This document shows, in pieces, positions 21,364 to 22,268 of a DNA stretch of 22,268 nt (position 1 is the stretch's first letter; each line of letters begins with the position of its first letter). The notes below the pieces were generated by a model. That model was not told the origin of the DNA. It searched no databases and saw nothing but the letters and a program-made list of their open reading frames with translations. Position numbers and translations under genes: made by a program. The DNA is from Enteractinococcus helveticum (lineage in GTDB: Bacteria; Actinomycetota; Actinomycetes; Actinomycetales; Micrococcaceae). Where the stretch lies: contig NZ_DYXC01000147.1 of assembly GCF_020742345.1 (NCBI RefSeq), positions 1 through 22,268 on the forward strand. The letters run 5' to 3'.

Positions 21364-22268
21364 CGATATGCCCGGTGATACTGGATCGGGGTTGGTGGGG
21401 TCTTGTGGCGCAACACCTGGGCGGCATGGATTGGGAAATCTGCATTACGTAGGGATTCGCGACCTACCAACACGACGTCGGCTTGCTCAGTGGCCAGGAT
21501 GTGCTCGGCCTGGAATGGTTGAGTGATCAGACCAACTGCGGCGGTGGGAACGCCGGTGCGCTCTCGGATGGTTTCGGCAAATTTCACCTGGTAGCCAGGC
21601 CCGGCAGGGATTTTGGCGGGCAGGTTTGACCCCGAGGACACATCGATCAGGTCCACACCGTGTTCGCTCAACCATTGGACAACCTGGACGGTGTCATCAA
21701 TCGTCAGCCCGTCATCAATCCAGTCCACCGCAGACAGGCGCACCAGGAGCGGCATGTCTGATGGGATCTCGTTTCGGATGGCATCGACAACCTGCAGCAA
21801 GAATCGTGCTCGGTTTTCCAGCGAGCCGCCGTGGTCGTCGTCACGGGTATTGCTCAGTGGCGAGAGGAATTCGTGTAACAGGTAGCCATGCGCCCCGTGG
21901 ATCTCGATGAAATCAAATCCTGCTTGCACGGCACGACGCGCAGAGGTCTGAAACGCAGCGATGAGCTCTTCGATACCTGTGCGGTCCAGGGCTTTGGGAA
22001 CAGCGAGTTCTGGGTAGGCCAGAGCAGAAGGGCCAACGGTTTCCCAGCCACCGTCGGCAACTGGCACGGTGCCGGAATGATCCGGCTCAAAGGTGCGATA
22101 GGTACTGGCTTTGCGTCCGGCGTGGGCCAACTGGATGCCGGCTTTGGCACCTTGTGACTGCATGAAAGCAACCATTGGCGCCAACGCATCGCGTTGTTCA
22201 TCGTTCCACAGGCCAAGGTCTTGTGGGGAGATACGTCCTTCGGGTGTCACGGCGGTGGCTTCCACAAT
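21360..22268 (-). CDS. Old yellow enzyme family NADH:flavin oxidoreductase, YqjM-like (partial, N-terminus beyond right edge)
   Basis: About 302 residues of the C-terminal part are present. The reading frame is open to the window edge and enters in the typical IVEATAVTPEGRIS segment, so the true start lies outside. Class III old yellow enzyme hallmarks follow: QLAHAGRKAS, the active-site EIHGAHGYLLHEFLSPLSN with its paired histidines, and the GGSLENRARF loop. VGLI and VLVGRESL close the FMN site, and the C-terminal QYHRAY matches the QYxRxW tail of YqjM. The enzyme is an FMN-dependent ene-reductase that reduces activated alkenes with NAD(P)H, often linked to electrophile or oxidative stress. 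It is convergent with the Crp/Fnr gene, and both stop codons fall in one CTAG. Confidence 0.93.
   Translation of the reverse strand: MVEATAVTPEGRISPQDLGLWNDEQRDALAPMVAFMQSQGAKAGIQLAHAGRKASTYRTFEPDHSGTVPVADGGWETVGPSALAYPELAVPKALDRTGIEELIAAFQTSARRAVQAGFDFIEIHGAHGYLLHEFLSPLSNTRDDDHGGSLENRARFLLQVVDAIRNEIPSDMPLLVRLSAVDWIDDGLTIDDTVQVVQWLSEHGVDLIDVSSGSNLPAKIPAGPGYQVKFAETIRERTGVPTAAVGLITQPFQAEHILATEQADVVLVGRESLRNADFPIHAAQVLRHKTPPTPIQYHRAYR

Overview
The window looks like chromosomal DNA from a moderate-GC actinobacterium, probably a member of the Micrococcales. The class Ib ribonucleotide reductase accessory genes, a long monofunctional-regulator-free PutA of actinobacterial type, the DUF1846 protein, hairpins that mostly lack U-tracts, and several genes that look leaderless all fit that group. 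I cannot name the species. No mobile elements, CRISPR arrays, rRNA or tRNA genes were recognised.

Layout from left to right. (1) 1-609, minus strand: the end of an nrdHI operon (NrdI cut by the window edge). A 530-bp divergent intergenic region follows, with two NrdR-like boxes and a cluster of DnaA-box-like TCCACA motifs. (2) 1140-6682, plus strand: a DUF1846/UPF0371 protein, then a translationally coupled heterodimeric ABC exporter pair with one degenerate and one intact ATP site, and a small two-helix membrane protein. (3) 6707-12923: a proline utilisation locus made of a bifunctional PutA on the minus strand, a divergent LysR-type regulator, and a PutP-type Na+/proline symporter. The putA/lysR intergenic region and the putP promoter share short sequence elements. 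(4) 13011-15117: two convergent Rossmann-fold proteins whose 3' ends overlap. One is an SRPBCC-TIGR01777 fusion and the other a small NAD(P)-binding protein. (5) 15265-18071, minus strand: a compact zinc-type alcohol dehydrogenase and, upstream of it, a two-gene operon. That operon encodes a HEAT-repeat protein and a MerR-type regulator with a HEAT-repeat C-terminus, expressed from a promoter with a MerR-type dyad and 19-bp spacer. (6) 18112-21363: a metal-homeostasis module made of a P1B-type ATPase with an unusual CPG/HEGS motif pair, a free-standing HMA (CPSC) protein, and a divergent two-cysteine Crp/Fnr regulator. (7) 21360-22268, minus strand: the C-terminal part of a YqjM-like old yellow enzyme, cut by the right edge.

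Two parts look least conventional. The first is the HEAT/MerR-HEAT operon, where the regulator's C-terminal domain appears to be a paralogue of the separate HEAT protein encoded 3 bp upstream. The second is the metal module, where a single TTGAC-N4-GTCAA dyad sits close to position -41 for both divergent promoters. All functional statements come from reading the sequence; no database search was run.
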